From Lyophyllum atratum (lineage: Eukaryota; Basidiomycota; Agaricomycetes; Agaricales; Lyophyllaceae): 64,000 bases of DNA. Position 1 is the stretch's first letter. The number at the start of each line of letters is the position of its first letter. Of the stretch, positions 23,045 to 36,150 are shown piece by piece. A program made the translations under genes and the position numbers. The stretch is taken from contig JACGCN010000003.1 in assembly GCA_014905825.1 (NCBI GenBank), positions 1,116,001-1,180,000 of the forward strand, given 5' to 3'. Under the pieces are notes generated by a model, which searched no databases, was not told the origin of the DNA, and was given only the letters and a program-made list of their open reading frames with translations.

Positions 23045-25628
23045 ATGTCAGCCCGACGAATTTCGAGCAAGGATGTAGGACTGCCTAAGGATCCTCATTT
23101 CCTCGACTTCGTAAGGTCAGATGGCGACCCAAGTCATTGGCCAAAAAATACCACAGAAATTGTTGATAAGGCTGGAGAAGTCAACTTCATGCAGCCCGTG
23201 GACATCGACCACGCTCATGCAATTAGATGGAGAGTAGGCGCAGCACAAGGAATCGCGATTGCAGCCAAACTACCTGGTGAGTTTCATCGCCCATCTGCAC
23301 ATCAGCCTGCCAACGCGTGCAAAACTCATAGAAGGCCCTGATTATGTTCTGAGAAGCTGGCCAGAAGGGTACGCATTCTTTGATCATCACAAAGGCGTAC
23401 GAAACGCCCCGAGACATGATCTATATCTCTTCGGTAAGGATCTTTAACATATGTTAGAGACGTGGTCTTATCATCGCTGCACAGGTGGCCGAAATGGACG
23501 TCGATATAGGTCTATCAATGAGTTTATTCCTCATGCGATATGGCTTTTCACAGACGAGACGATGGACTCCGCCAACTGCCCGTGCAAGTATTGCCAGAAG
23601 AAGTCCCAGAAGGAAGTCACGGCGTCCCTTCCTCCTGGCATCCTACGTCAAGCACATGGCACACCCACACCTACGCGTCCCAGAACTACCAGACCCAAGG
23701 CCCTTCGTGAGAGGGTGATGAGACCGCAGCGCGAGAAGGTGTACGCGGCTGTGCAGAGGGCCCCACTTCCCGCACTGTCAAAGTCTTCGAATGTCAGCTC
23801 GAAGGCTACGATGCTCGTTGAGCGAAACTCAGATTTAAGAGCGGTGTCTGCGAACACGGGGATGAAACTAAGGAAATGGTTTAGGACGGGAGAGCTACTG
23901 TGGTGTGCGCTGGATCCCCCAATCACAGGTCCTGACAATGTTGTCATCCAATTTTGGCCGGGTCTAGTCGATGAAGTGAAGCTGAAGACGAAGCCAATTC
24001 CACGCCAGACTGCTGTCCCTGCGCGACCTCCGTTGGAGAGCGGAAACGACGAAGACGTGGTAATCGACGACGTCAACGGAGCGCTACCCTGGAGTATTAG
24101 CCAATCCACCCAGTATCGAATGCAATTGCTCGCAGTGAACCACTCATACTTAGTTTCCGACGATCAAGTGCTACCCTATCAGGCCCATGTACCTTCCAAT
24201 GAACTCATTGACGCCCTCAAAGCCTTCCCAACTCTACGTCTCAATTTCGACCGGGAAGTGTTGTCACGTTTCAACCCATGTCCTCAAGGAAAAAGCTCCC
24301 ATTTTGATGATGCAGTCGCGCCATATGCAATGGCTGTACAAATTGCCTCCACCCTCTCTGGCTACTGGTGTCTCACGGACGAATGGGCCTTCGAATATCA
24401 TCTACCCCCACCCACCCCACCTCTTCCAAATTTATCTACACCATCACCATCGCAGGCCGGCCTGGAAGGAGCAGGTTGGTATAACGCTCAAACAAGTAGC
24501 GCAGTATTCGACGGGCCATCATCGGAGCGCGTGACATACGACCTTAATGCGAGGTTGTATCCCAACGTGTCTGGGTCGGGCTCAGATATGTCACCTGTGG
24601 AAACTCAGCGCCTTTCCGCGCGGGTACTCGGAAAGGTCGCCGCAGTCCCTCCATCTGGCTCGCCGCCCCTTACCCAGATGAGATTCCAGGGCCTTTGGTG
24701 GGGTGCAGAACGGATATGGGTAGACGAGTTTATTCGACTGAAGGTGCCTCGGCGGTGTATCGCTCCCAAAGGCGCGGAACACATTCTACCGCCTTCCGGA
24801 CCCGGAAAATATGCCCGTGAATTATGGCTGAAGACGGGGCGAGATCCATCGGAGCTGGGGGCAGGCGCTAGGGGAGTCTTCATGAGGTTGGATGGCTTAT
24901 TCGTTGTCGACGCTGTCCAGAGTGACGGTGTCACTACCCGGAAAGAGTGCCGAGCAAGCGGTATGTTGTATGAACTTGCCGATGTGGATTGGGAGGACCC
25001 CGATAGTGCACCAGCTACCGACACCTCTTCTGCTGGAAACGGAAAGGCTCCATTATCGTTTGTACCCGCTCCATCACCCCTCAACCCACATATTTTGCCT
25101 AACCCAGACCCGGCTGTTCCAATACCCCCTACACCACCGGCGCCGGAAGCTGCACAACCACCACCTATACCCAAACCTCCGCTTCCCATTTCTCAGTTAT
25201 CTCACCCTGCGACGCCGCACTATCGTTTACCTGAGGCTCCAGACGGCTATGTGTTCCGGCCAATCCTTGCTGAAGGTCATGAGGCGACTTTATCCCTGAG
25301 TTTTATCAGCGGGCGGTATTATCCCAGGATCCTATCTCATCCCTTGCTGGAAACCACCCTACGTGCAGCCCTGACCAACCCAGTAGCAAAAGGAGGACTC
25401 CTCGAATCAAACAACCTTTGGGCGTTGGAAGGGCTAGCTGCCGGATACTTCAACTCGGTCGAGCCGATACAATACAAAACATCACGTCCAAAGATGGTGG
25501 AGGATGCGGATAGCTTGGCTGTGAAGGAGCTGGAGCTTCATAAGCAACAGCGGATGAGGGAGATGGATGAAAACATGGAGGACGAGTTGGCGTATCCCGA
25601 CGTTGACGCGATGGATGTCGATCATTGA
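23045..25628 (+). CDS. clr2: Clr2 (cryptic loci regulator 2) transcriptional silencing protein
   Basis: In fission yeast Clr2 is a subunit of the SHREC complex (with Clr1, Clr3 and Mit1), which deacetylates histones and silences heterochromatin. Exons 23045-23276, 23332-23433 and 23485-25628 give 825 aa. The N-terminal domain shows DPHFLDFVRSDGDPSHWP, VLRSWPEGYAFFDHHKG and RHDLYLFGG-RNGRRYRSINEF. A Cys-rich CPCKYC motif near residue 145 probably binds zinc. The C-terminal domain includes RFQGLWWGAERIWVDEFIRL, which sits near residue 530. A Pro-rich linker precedes the last domain (SGRYYPRILSHP). An upstream in-frame ATG at 22904 would add 47 residues; I chose 23045 because the family domain starts just after it. 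Confidence 0.88.
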
Positions 25629-25953
25629 ATGGATTCTGAGGACTTGTATTCACATAGTTTGCTGTTGCTGTTGCTTAGATCACCCACCCACATGTATATG
25701 ATGTACACTACTTTAATCTTACTCTGATCAACCACGATCAAAGTCCGACACTTGACAACTGAGAGCAGCAACTTCTTTGGACTGGTGCCATTTCCTCGCG
25801 CACTCAGTCCTCAGCCTCTCGAGGAACCGTCGGCGTTGAGTCCGGGCTTGCTGCCTTATACCCTGTTCTTGTGACGTTTTCGGCCAGTGGCAGTGACTTC
25901 GGCGGTTCCTCCAGTTGTCTTGTTCTCCTCCCCTCTCTTTCATTCTTTCTCCC
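25629..25953. other. Short spacer upstream of the Kar9/GAS2-like gene
   Basis: C/T-rich tracts near 25920-25950 just before the start codon fit a fungal promoter and leader. No gene. Confidence 0.4.
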
Positions 25954-28839
25954 ATGGTTTCTACCAGCACGTCCTCTCGCAGCTCCAACCTGAGCTCCTC
26001 GTCACAAACGGACCTTTACCTCACACCGTCGCCCTCAAGTCCAAGCGGCGGTTCCGCGTCGTCTTCCAAGCTATCGTTGAATCAAGAGGATGAAGGTGCT
26101 CCTCCATTGCACTCAACTCTATCGAGTCGCGCTGACCAGTACCAGAGAATGCCACTATTACACGCTCCTTGTCAAAGAAGGCTGGGAAACAGCGAAGTCA
26201 AGAGTGCGTCGCGTCTTTCATCTCTACTGGGGCTCCATCATGCTAAAATCCACTCCAGAGATCTCCGTCTGTTGGCGGTTTCAACGCATATGACGGAAGT
26301 TTCGTACGCCATTTCGGATATTCAGACGCGTATTTTTGGTATAGTCAACCGTTTGTGGTACGCGCCATGCTAACAGACCCTTGCGTAGAAATACAGGAAC
26401 TACGACACAAGTCCCACTCCTCTGGCGATACCACAAGCACCACCAATGTCATTGATCAATCGCTCATGAACCTGAACGAAAAGCTTGAAAATGTCGAGAA
26501 AGGCGTGAAATCCATAAACGAGTCTCTGGAGCCTCTTCTTCAATCGACCTCAACGCCGACTTTCCAACATAACGGAGATCTAAATGAGAATGCATTGATG
26601 CTTAGGAAACACGCGACTTTGCAGGCAGAGTGGGAGGCGGTACAGAACGAAAGCGACGTGCTTAGGGAGGAGCTAAAGGAGGACAAATGGTTAACGGTAT
26701 TCAGGACAGTGACAGACCAAGCCGACGGAATGATGTCCAGCTTGGAAAAGGCGGTGAACCGTTGTCAGGTGGGTCCCTTGCCTTGTATTACTGTTGCTTT
26801 CTCACACTTCATATCACCCAGGAATTCATTTGGCAGGTACATCGCCGGGGCGGAGATGACCCGCGCCAGTCGCAAAGTTCCCTATCTGCCTCTCAACGTA
26901 ATGATAAACCACAACCTTTAACGTTGGAAGTATGCTCTTCGCTTCTGGACTCCTTCGAGGCGAAGAAAAAGTACGTCCTTTGTATTACATTTTGAGCCAC
27001 GGTGTTAACGTAGAACGCAGGCATTACATGCCAGCAACGTCAAAAGTCCTATCTATCATTGATAAAGGTGTTCGTGACCGCGTCACGAAAAATGGCGAAA
27101 CCCTACGGAGGCATGCAGAATCCGCTCAGCGCTGGAAAAATCTACGAGAGCGAATATCTAGGACAGACGTGGATATGGAGAATGTGCGAAAGATTATCGT
27201 GAATGGGGAGGCCACTCCCAGCGAAACTGGATCAAGCACGTCCGGCACCATGTCTACAAAGAATGGGTACCTCGCGACACCCCCCAGCGGTTCACGGTCT
27301 TCCAGGGCCCCCAGTTCATTGAGCACACTCTCAAGGTCCATATCTCCTTTTCGCAACTTCGCGCGTAAGATTACGGGAACGACTCGTCACCCACCCGTCA
27401 CGCCAATGTCGGTCAACAAGAACACTGGAAATCGTACTCCTTCCTCGGAATCTACTCAATCACAACGTCGGCAGAAGACCTCATTGTTTTCATCCTTCCG
27501 CGGGAGCCAGCCACCGACACCCATGACGCCTGATCGCCCGGCACACAAGTACAGCCAAAGCCTCACGCCAGATTCGTCACCTCGCGCCACTAGGGTTGAT
27601 AATTCTACGGTCAAATCCCGTCCACCCACGAGTAAACAACGATGGAACAGTTCTACAAAGGTTGCAGCGCCGGAAGAGCGTTCGACGGCGACTAAAGGCA
27701 CACCTCCCAGGCGATCGCCTTCCGCAGCTGGGATGTATGGAGACCCTGGCGATATCCCTCCAGTTCCGCCTATTGGCACTCCCTACCGACGGAGTCTTTC
27801 ACGGGCCTCGATGTCCTCTTCTCGGCCTTGGTCCCCTGTAACCTCCTCAATATCCACGAGCCAGTCGTCTCAGCCGACCCACTTCCCTATTTTCAGACCT
27901 CCCTCTCGTGCTCAGACCCCTGCTGGACCTCCTCGTGGTGTTACGCCTGGTCTCGGCACAACGCCGCGCTCGCGAGCCAAGACGCCCAGCCACATACCCC
28001 AGCCCTCGAAACAACTCCAGACCACGCCAAGTCGATCGGATAATAGCACTGACGACGACAGTGGCTACTTCCAAAGAGCTGTTTCTCCAGCAATGAGTGT
28101 CACCTCTTCAGGCTTCGCACACCCTCCACGCCCTCCCAGCCGTTCCATGATCCCTATCCCGAGCTTGCATCTTTCTTCTCCGTCACGACCTTCCTCATCT
28201 ATGTCAGATTATACCCGAACAGACACATTCAAAGGCTCCGCGGCACGAGCACAGACTCCCGAGCACACTCTCCGGGCTCGCGCACAGCAAGTGCCGTTCT
28301 TCCACGGTACGAGCGGACGATCGGCAGCACGCCCATCTTTAAATACACAGAAGCTTCCGCCGTCAAGTTTCCGAGACAGCCCCGCCAGTCGCACTCCGTC
28401 TAGACCCGGATCACGCTCGGGAGCGTACACCCCAACTATGGATAATCTCCCTATGCACGAATATATACCAGGAAACCTTAAGGACCCACTCGACACAGAG
28501 GTGGCTGCCATTGTCAACTCGATCGCGCACGGCCTGCTCGTCGAGCGAATTGATCCTCCCGTCAGAAAGATACCAAAGGAGGGCGAGGAAGTGAAAGCAC
28601 AATACGCTTTCTCCAATTCCCTGAGCCGGAAGGTGGTGACTTGCCGCCTGACGACCCTTACGCGACCTGGAAAAGGACATGGAGATGCGACCACCAAGAA
28701 GGTCATGTGTCGTGTCGGGGGAGGTGAGTCACCGGTTTACGTTTTGGGTCATGACGGTTTTGGCATGTGGCTGACATGAGAACATACAGGCTGGCAGGAC
28801 CTCAGCCACTATATTCTGAATCGTCAAGCCGGGATGTAG
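25954..28839 (+). CDS. Kar9-like cytoskeletal protein with a C-terminal GAS2/GAR domain
   Basis: This is a probable microtubule-associated adaptor. Exons 25954-26338, 26389-26768, 26822-26970, 27021-28723 and 28790-28839 give 888 aa. The N-terminal half is helical (EVSYAISDIQTRIF, then NLNEKLENVEKGVKSINESL), resembling the Kar9 family region. The middle is a long basic Ser/Pro/Arg-rich disordered stretch (27.2-28.4 kb) with many SP/TP sites and SRP-type repeats, as in microtubule-binding proteins. The end is a GAS2/GAR-like module starting near DPLDTEVAAIVNSIAHGLLVE and finishing with CRVGGGWQDLSHYILNRQAGM. Fungal Kar9 links spindle microtubules to myosin and actin for spindle orientation. 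That role is inferred by family resemblance. Confidence 0.8.
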
Positions 28840-29284
28840 AGCGAGTTACGACAGGTTGTTCTGCGGGCATAAGGCGTAGAGGGCAGTGCGCCTCCGGGGC
28901 AAATGATTCCCGGAGCCATTCCACTGTATGTTGAAGGTTTGCGTCGAACATTGCTTGTGCAGCTGTATTCATAACACTATCATGACTATCCATTGTCGCG
29001 CTTTGATATGGAATACAATACCATGCTTTTAATATCGCAACAGACGAGGTGAGGCGGGGGAGAAACGATGACACTATTCGGGTCGATAGCGGATTCATCA
29101 TTGTGGCCTTGTTATCGATCTAGTTCGGAGCGTGCTGTCATACCTGGAGGGCATCTTGCTCCGAGGCTTCCATAGATCATGGCAGACCCCTTAACTGATC
29201 ATGAAGTCTAACATGCGCCTTCCGCACGCATGAGCCCTATAAAAGGAGGGCGGCTTCGGTTCCTTTCGCTCCAAATTCCTAGAC
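28840..29284. other. Spacer upstream of TRAPPC12
   Basis: No gene is supported. The 3' end of the upstream gene and the TRAPPC12 promoter are expected here. Confidence 0.45.
29238..29245 (+). promoter_or_regulatory. TATA box of the TRAPPC12 gene
   Basis: TATAAAAG lies 47 bp upstream of the ATG at 29285, followed by a GGAGGGCGG block. This implies a very short 5' leader. Confidence 0.5.
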
Positions 29285-31645
29285 ATGCCCCAGTCCCTTG
29301 AAATCAAGTCCTCTCCCGGGAAGTCAATAAAGCAGCTGCCGGTGAGACTGGGCAGGAAGATAAAGCACCAATTTCGACGATTGAGCTCAGGCCATCACGT
29401 GCCAGAAGTCAAACATCACAGCGCGCTGCACGACGCCTTTCCCATCATCACCTCCATCTCCACCTCTCCTTTCTTTCCCCCCATCGACATCGTCCGCGAC
29501 CCCAGCTCCCTTCTTCTATCTCCTCCAGTGTCCTCGGGAGTCTACAGCCGCGACGGCTTTACGAAGAGTAAGGAGGCCGATTCAACCGCGCACAGCGACA
29601 GGACCAGCTCTCAGGAATCACTGGGCTATTCAGAGCACCTGTCCCAATCTTCACGATCTTCTGTAGCAATGTCTGAGTATCCTTCGCCTTTACAGCACCC
29701 AATGGATGAGGAGGCAGATGCTCACCAAGTGCCAACGGCGGATGATTCTGTAGAGAGCTCGCGTTCCACGCAGCCCGCAGAAGATTTGGAGCGCGTCGAG
29801 GCCGAAAAACCTATCCCTGTCTTGGGGGACGAATCAATGTCCTCCAGACTTCCAAGTGTGTACGTCGAACCCGAGGTACCTGATCCTTTCCTGATCGACG
29901 ATGATACTTCGTCCGAGGAAGAGGATGAGGATGAGCAAGACCGTCTCCCCGCTGTGAGCCAGTCGCAGTCGACTATCACCACCCACGATGTCTCTCTCAC
30001 ACTCCCTGCGTCACCATTGCCGTCGGAGCCTGCCACATCACATTCGGTTGGCTTGCTCTCCCCCAATCTGAACAAAGCCGTCCCACCTCCTCCCTCGGAC
30101 AGTGAGTCCGATGAAGAGGAGATTCCCGATTTGTACCTCCCCGGACTTATTATTTCTACTATGTTCCTCCCCATACCAAATGTACGCCGCTCCTTCTCCA
30201 ACTCCTTAACGTGGTGGTTATCCAGATCTTTAATGTACTATACCTACGCTAGACCGATCCGTTGAGTACGCTCCTCACCAAATATATCAATCCGCCTGAG
30301 AAACGTCCTGTGCGTGATATCACTGGTGATTGGCAGAAAAGTGACTTCCACACACTGGTCGTAAGTCTGGAATTTCTGCAAGACTGGATTAGTCAGTAAT
30401 GAGATGTCTTCGTTACAGATGACGAATAGCTGGCGAGCGCTGGCTAGAATGGCTCGAGACCGGCTCGTGACAACCAATCCAGAAGACCTGACACTTATTT
30501 TAGGTGTAAGCCATGTCCATAATACTCTTGCATTCACATCTGAATTTGCGTGATAGCTCTGGTATCTCCGCCTAGCTTGTTTAGCCCGTCTGCGCCTTTT
30601 CAATCAGACATCTGCTGAATGCACGAACCTCTTCGTCGTCCTGAACGCCATCGAGCCCCCCGAGTCACGCGCCTGGGTCTTCGATCGTCTACTGCCCTTC
30701 GAGCTCGAAGTCATGCAGGCCCGCCTGAAGTACTGGGCCGGCGACCACATGGGCCATCTTGACGCGTTGAACGCCCTGCTGAGAAAGTGCCGCACGAAGG
30801 CGCGACAGGAGAAGGCCAACCCCACGGCCGTGTCGATGTGGAAGGAACGCGGTGCTCGCGTATGTCTTATCATCGCCTCGCAGCTCGTGGAGATGAAGGT
30901 TAGGCCCTACTAATTTCACTAATCAACGCTTGCCATTGATGAGAAGGTGTGAATACCCAGGACTTCAGAGCGGCGACCAAACTGCTTGAGCCACTTTGCG
31001 CGCAAGGCGACGAGGTCTCGACGGCTGCGCTGCGTTCTTCCATCGGCCGGATATACCTCCAGAGTGGGGAGCTCCAGACCGCTGCAGAGCACTTCGAAAT
31101 CGTAGCCGCGGACCCCGCAGCGGGTCAAGAGCTGAAAGATATGAACGCCGGCTTGCTGGCGTCTGCGGAAGGGGATTGGACCCGTGCCAGTAGCCTCCTC
31201 GAAGCGATAATTGAGAAAGATGCTAATAACTTCGTGGTTCGTGTCCTCGCACATCTTGATACACCGTGGCTCATCCCCTTGCAGGCCGTCAATAATTTAT
31301 CTGTCGCACTGCTGAGCCAAGGGAAATTGAAAGAGGTCAGACCAATTTACTTCAATCTCAGCAGCAGAGATAACTCACGCGGCGACGAAACAGGGGATCG
31401 ACGTACTGGAGACAGCACTGAGGGCTTCTCCGGCGAGCGTCGTTGTAGCGGAACCTTTTCTGTTCAATCTTTGTACGTATCTTGGCTCCAGTCTTGGCTA
31501 CCTAGCTAACAAGCGAACGGCAGCAACGCTCTATGAGCTACGTTCTGCAACTGCTGCGGAGAATAAACGCAACCTCCTGTTGAAGGTTGCGAAATGGAGT
31601 GGGGATGGTTTACGGACGACTTGTTTGAAAATGCCGACCAACTAG
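29285..31645 (+). CDS. TRAPP complex subunit 12 (TRAPPC12-like TPR protein)
   Basis: This is a TPR subunit of the TRAPP tethering complex (metazoan TRAPP-III), acting in ER-Golgi traffic and autophagy. Exons 29285-30181, 30253-30360, 30419-30505, 30557-30898, 30961-31236, 31285-31335, 31394-31472 and 31524-31645 give 653 aa. The first about 290 residues are Ser/Glu-rich and disordered. The conserved core starts at TDPLSTLLTKYINPPEKR and continues RDITGDWQKSDFHTLV, NSWRALARMARDRLV and LLPFELEVMQARLKYWAGD. Helical TPR pairs follow, including RIYLQSGELQTAAEHFEIVA and NNLSVALLSQGKLKEGIDVL. The C-terminus TLYELRSATAAENKRNLL is the family's closing signature. S. cerevisiae lacks a clear orthologue; filamentous fungi retain one. 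Confidence 0.88.
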
Positions 31646-31853
31646 TTCCCTGCAAAATCCACGATCACCATCCTATCCCTATTTACATCTCGAGATCCGC
31701 TAAACATCAAGAAACAAGTCTATGGTTTCATTCCTTCTACAAATAGTTGTGAATAAATGACAGCGAAGAAAGCTCCGACCATGGGTGGTATTAGTAGGGT
31801 GCGGCAACTACGATTCTTGCGGTATATGTAGATGTGGAATATCAACACAGCTT

Positions 31854-33959
31854 TCAGTAGACATAGGGGATGAACTTCCATTTGACGATGGCGCAGTATC
31901 TGTCCCAATCCTTTCCGTACTTCATCGAGCACCTGCACAAATTTGACCCAATGTTATAAGACAGAAAACAACGGTCTGGTTGTACGATGACGTACCGTTC
32001 GAAGTCGCGCCCACAACGATGGATCAAGACGGCGATGAAGAACACCGAGTAGAAGTAGGGGATCACTGATGAGGTGCCGACGATCGCACCCCACATAAGA
32101 CTCATCGTCCAGTCGGCAACATAGTTCTGGACGGGTGTGAACGACACATTTGGGTGAAAAAGGACAGACGACTCACGGGTTTGCGAGACCATGCCCACCA
32201 ACCGCTGGTAAGAAGCCTATTACTGGAAAAGACGTCAGTAAGGGCCTTAGTCAATAGGCTGGGGACATACCCGTGAGCAGTCTCGATGTAAGTAGGGTTT
32301 TCCACTATGCATCCAGGGAGCTGAGGGAATGTCTTGCGGAATTCTGTGATGCCCTGCGACTGCATCTTGAATCGACTTTTCTGTGACATTGATGTATCCC
32401 AGCTACACCATTGCATTAGCACAGGCAAGTCGCGGAATGGGATGACATGGACTCACACATAGTAGGCGGTTAAAAGAGTCGAGTACATGAAGACGTATGT
32501 GAGGGTGGAGAAGCGATAGGTTTCAGGATCGTGTGAGGCCATATACACAACCGAGTAAACGTAGGACTGAAAGATGGTCAGTTTATGTGAGCTGGCAGAG
32601 GCGACGAAGAATACATACGAAGGGAACACCAGCGAGATTCCAGAAGATGACAAGGAAACCCCACCTGGGCAAACATAAGCCATGCATTATATGGGGTGTA
32701 GGCCAGACTTACTTCTCGTGATACATGTCCCAAGTCTGGGGTATACACTCCTCGCCCTTTCCACTATAAAAAACGAGTGGTGAGATTCAATGGCAAGGTA
32801 GCATGATATTGAGACATACCAAGCATTGAGATAGAGACCGGTGGCCAAGATCATGAACGCCATGTTCTACAAGGGATTAAGAAAGATAAAAAAAGAGGAC
32901 TCTGAGCCTGAACTTACGGGTGTGACGTAGCCGTACTGTTCGTACTGCTTGCAGCCACCAGATACAGCCAGGAAGAAAACAATGACCCAGGGAATGCGGA
33001 CTTCTCCCCACATCTTGAGGTCGACGTTGCCGATACGGGGATTGAGGCAAGCACCCATGAAATAATCGTAAAAGAAGTTGCCCGAGGTCCTAATCTGGGT
33101 ATTGGTGAGGATGGCATAAAGGTAGGTCCCTAGAGCGACGGAGAAGCCGTATATCATGGCAACGGACATGAGGTGCCCGTAGTTGTCGATGATTTCGGTA
33201 AGGCGGAAGATACCAGTCCAATGAAGGCCAGCGGCAGTGATCAAGGTCACGTACAGCGAGTTGAGGGCGTTGCAATTGTACATGAGAGTCTTGTAGTTGA
33301 GTGATGGAACGGGGAGTCCCTCCTGTTGATATCCTGGCAGAACCTGTGCGAGGAAGAGTTGGAATACGACATTGCCGGTATAGACTTTCCACGCGTAAAG
33401 GTCGGGGCTGGCATCCTAAGGTGCAAAATTAGAGACAGAGTATCGATTAGAATCATCTAGGATAAGTACCTTTTGTATATGACCCCACATTCTCCAGAGG
33501 AACGGCTGGACATCTTCCTGCGAGGTGGGGTAGACCAGCTTTCCATCATAAAACCAAAGACAAATCCAGAGATAGTACATCAGAACGGGAAAGAAGGTCA
33601 TGATGGCAATGCAGCCAAGTGGACCGCCGAATTCATAACTGGGAGAGTAGAAATTAGCGGACGCGCTTTAACAGGAGGTAACAGTGAACGAACGTCTCAT
33701 GGTTGTCAAGACGCTGGTCGATTTCGCGGCCCTTTTCAGTAATAACTACTTTGGTGGTCTTGCCTGTGGCATTGGCTCTCTGGCGCAAGGCCTGGCCGCT
33801 GTTGGTGTCGACGACCATGGTGACGCTGAACGAGCACCCAAATTTTGGATCGAACCATTTAACGTGTTCATTATGTAATTCGACCCTCGTGGGAGAAGAT
33901 GTCGGAGTGTGAAGTATGTGTGAAAAGCCGGCCGACGTTGTCTCCAGTGGTGCACTCAT
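31854..33959 (-). CDS. ERG4: Delta(24(24(1)))-sterol reductase ERG4
   Basis: This enzyme catalyses the last step of ergosterol synthesis, NADPH-dependent reduction of the C24(28) double bond in the ER. Exons in coding order are 33959-33694, 33638-33470, 33415-32918, 32866-32820, 32763-32713, 32664-32619, 32566-32457, 32402-32271, 32222-32177, 32126-31996 and 31932-31854, giving 524 aa. Family landmarks are HETYEFGGPLGCIAIM, the multi-span hydrophobic core, NYGHLMSVAMIYGFSVALG, EECIPQTWDMYHEKWGF and GWWAWSRKPNYVADW. The terminal sterol-reductase signature is KYGKDWDRYCAIVKWKFIPY followed by VY. I used the ATG at 33959; a longer in-frame start is possible. It is head to head with MPE1, and its 3' end is 208 bp from the TRAPPC12 stop. 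Confidence 0.96.
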
Positions 33960-34072
33960 CCATTCTTCCGTTCCACCTCCATCCCGACCCACCTCTCCAC
34001 CCCGCCCAACTCCCTTCTCATCCCCGCCTGTTTGCTTAATTTACATAGTATCTTCTCTGTCAATTGATACAT
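33960..34072. promoter_or_regulatory. Compact bidirectional promoter of ERG4 and MPE1
   Basis: Only 113 bp separate the two divergent start codons. The spacer is C-rich and pyrimidine-rich on the plus strand (TTCCACC, ATCCCGACCC repeats) with no TATA box. Both transcription start sites must lie here, or one must overlap the opposite gene's first exon. Confidence 0.55.
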
Positions 34073-36150
34073 ATGGCATCATCTGTTTTCTACAAATTCA
34101 GCTCTCGAAGGGACGAGTCGCGAGTGACCTTCGATGGCACCGGCATTTCGGTGTTCGACCTCAAACGCGATATCATCTTAGCCAATAATATGGGTAAGGC
34201 AAATGATTTTGATCTGGCAATCTTCGACGCTACTTCGAAGCAAGGTGAGTAGCCTGTATTTTGTAGTAAATTTTATCTCAAGGAATGTCCTGCAGAGTTC
34301 AAGGATGACTCACAAATCATTCCTCGTTCCTCGTCGGTCGTCGTGAAACGGCTTCCCTCCGCACGACCGGGGAAGGGTAAAGCCTCAATGTACATTGCTG
34401 GTGTCGGCAACGCTCTTCCGGTTTCAGACAAGTCAGGTGGTCCCTCTAATGGCTCGACTTCGTGGCATAAAGGTGCAAGGTCAAGACGTTTCGATGTCAA
34501 GGACGAGAACCCAGCTTCAACAGCCAAATCTGGTCCAGTGAGTGGCGTCTTAACGTTCATGTCACTGGTTTTTCATGTCCCTCAGTCCGGTGCGACATCA
34601 ATCAAGTCGTCCGTCACAAACGACGACGAGCAGGCCGCTGTGGCCGCCATGTTTCAAGCCCAAACCGCAAACTGGGAGGAAACCCAGGAAAAGATGTCAC
34701 AGTTGGTGCCACCCTATGCGGGATTTTGTCAGCGTAGTAGACCGATATCTAATGAACATTGTTTGTTTCTCCCCCTTCTTATACTTTGTTTCCTGCTTTC
34801 GCAGTGCTCAGCGTATATACACCAACCCCCGTGGTACTGGATTCTCACGCGGTGGTGGCAAGCCCCACACACCTCATATCGCTGCCCACCAACAAGTCGA
34901 TCGACCCCTCCCTCCTAGTTACGTCTGCTATCGGTGCGGCCAGAAAGGTTTGCCTATTTCCCTCAATCACGAGAGCATCCTCTCTAAAGCTCTGGCAAGG
35001 CCACTGGATACAGGATTGCCCAACCAATAATGATCGTGAATTCGACAACAGACCTCGCATCAAGCGGACGACAGGTATTCCACGAAGCATGCTCAAAGCG
35101 GTGACAAACCCAAACAGCGGAGAATTGCAGCAAGGTGTCATGGTCACTCCAGAAGGTGGTTATGTCGTCGCACAACCCGATCTGTACGTTTCTTTCGGTT
35201 GCCTTCCTTTGACGGTGGCTACAGCTATGCGTTACACAGTGCATCGTGGCAGAAACAAGTGTCTCGCGTCAAGGCATTAACGGCTAGTGATGTTCGCGAG
35301 CGGACTCCCACGGACTCCTCATTGGCTTGCCCCATTGACAATAAGCTATTCAGAGATGCTGTCAAAACCCCATGTTGTGGTACTGCGTATTGCGAGGAGT
35401 GCATACAGACCCATCTTCTTGAACGAGACTTCATTTGTCCTAACTGTGGGAAGAAAGTTGCATCTCTGGATAAACTTATTGTGGATAAGCCAACACGCGC
35501 CAAGGTTGCAGACTACATAGAAAAAGCAATCGAGGACAGCAAAAAGGAAGGCGAAGAGGAGTCGACTTCGAAGGGTGCCACACCTGGCGCTGTCAACCAA
35601 GTAAATATACTAACTAAATTCTTGCCCTATGAAGGACTTTCCTGACTGGATTTATCAGACGAACGAACAAACAAGCCTGGACCAACAGGATTTCTATTCC
35701 GACCAACAACCGGGCCTCGGTATGGACATGTCGCCGCAGATGGTTGTCGACAGCATCCCCCAACTCCAAGCGCAGATCTCCCAGATTTCTCTGATGTTGC
35801 AGAACCCCTCCCTCCCGAACCAAGTTCGCCAGGCGACCGAGATGCAGCACCAAACGCTCCAGATACAGCTACAGCAAGCGCAAACAATCGCGACGGCGCT
35901 GGCTGCGGCCTCAAGTTTCCAGCAACAACAGCAGCAGGTGCAGGGTGGTAACATGGGATATGGGATGCAAGCGTACCAGCAGGGTTCGTGGACCAATCAA
36001 TTTTCAAACCAACAGCCTGCTGGGCAGGATTCAGCATATCAGCGGTTACCTGTGAACAACCGGCGCAGGAATCTCAAGCGGGAACGCCCATCTGATTTTC
36101 TCGAGATCGGGGCAGAGAGCGACAACAAGATGCCGCGGTTCTGGGAGTAG
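34073..36150 (+). CDS. MPE1: Mpe1/RBBP6-like cleavage and polyadenylation factor
   Basis: Mpe1 is a subunit of the cleavage and polyadenylation factor (CPF) that helps process mRNA 3' ends and has RING-type ubiquitin-ligase features. Exons 34073-34244, 34296-34537, 34586-34701, 34805-34947, 35000-35183, 35240-35600 and 35659-36150 give 569 aa. The DWNN ubiquitin-like domain fills about residues 1-80 (SVFYKFSSRRDESRVTFDG). The CCHC zinc knuckle is split by an intron (CYRCGQKGHWIQDC). The RING/U-box reads CPIDNKLF ... CCGTAYCEEC ... FICPNC. The C-terminal tail is Gln-rich and ends in a basic RRRNLKRERP segment. All domains are in the family order DWNN, knuckle, RING. Confidence 0.95.

Noticed and set aside
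20055..33959. A sterol gene cluster (ARE2 and ERG4)
   Set aside because: The genes are 9.5 kb apart with unrelated genes between them, so co-location is probably chance.
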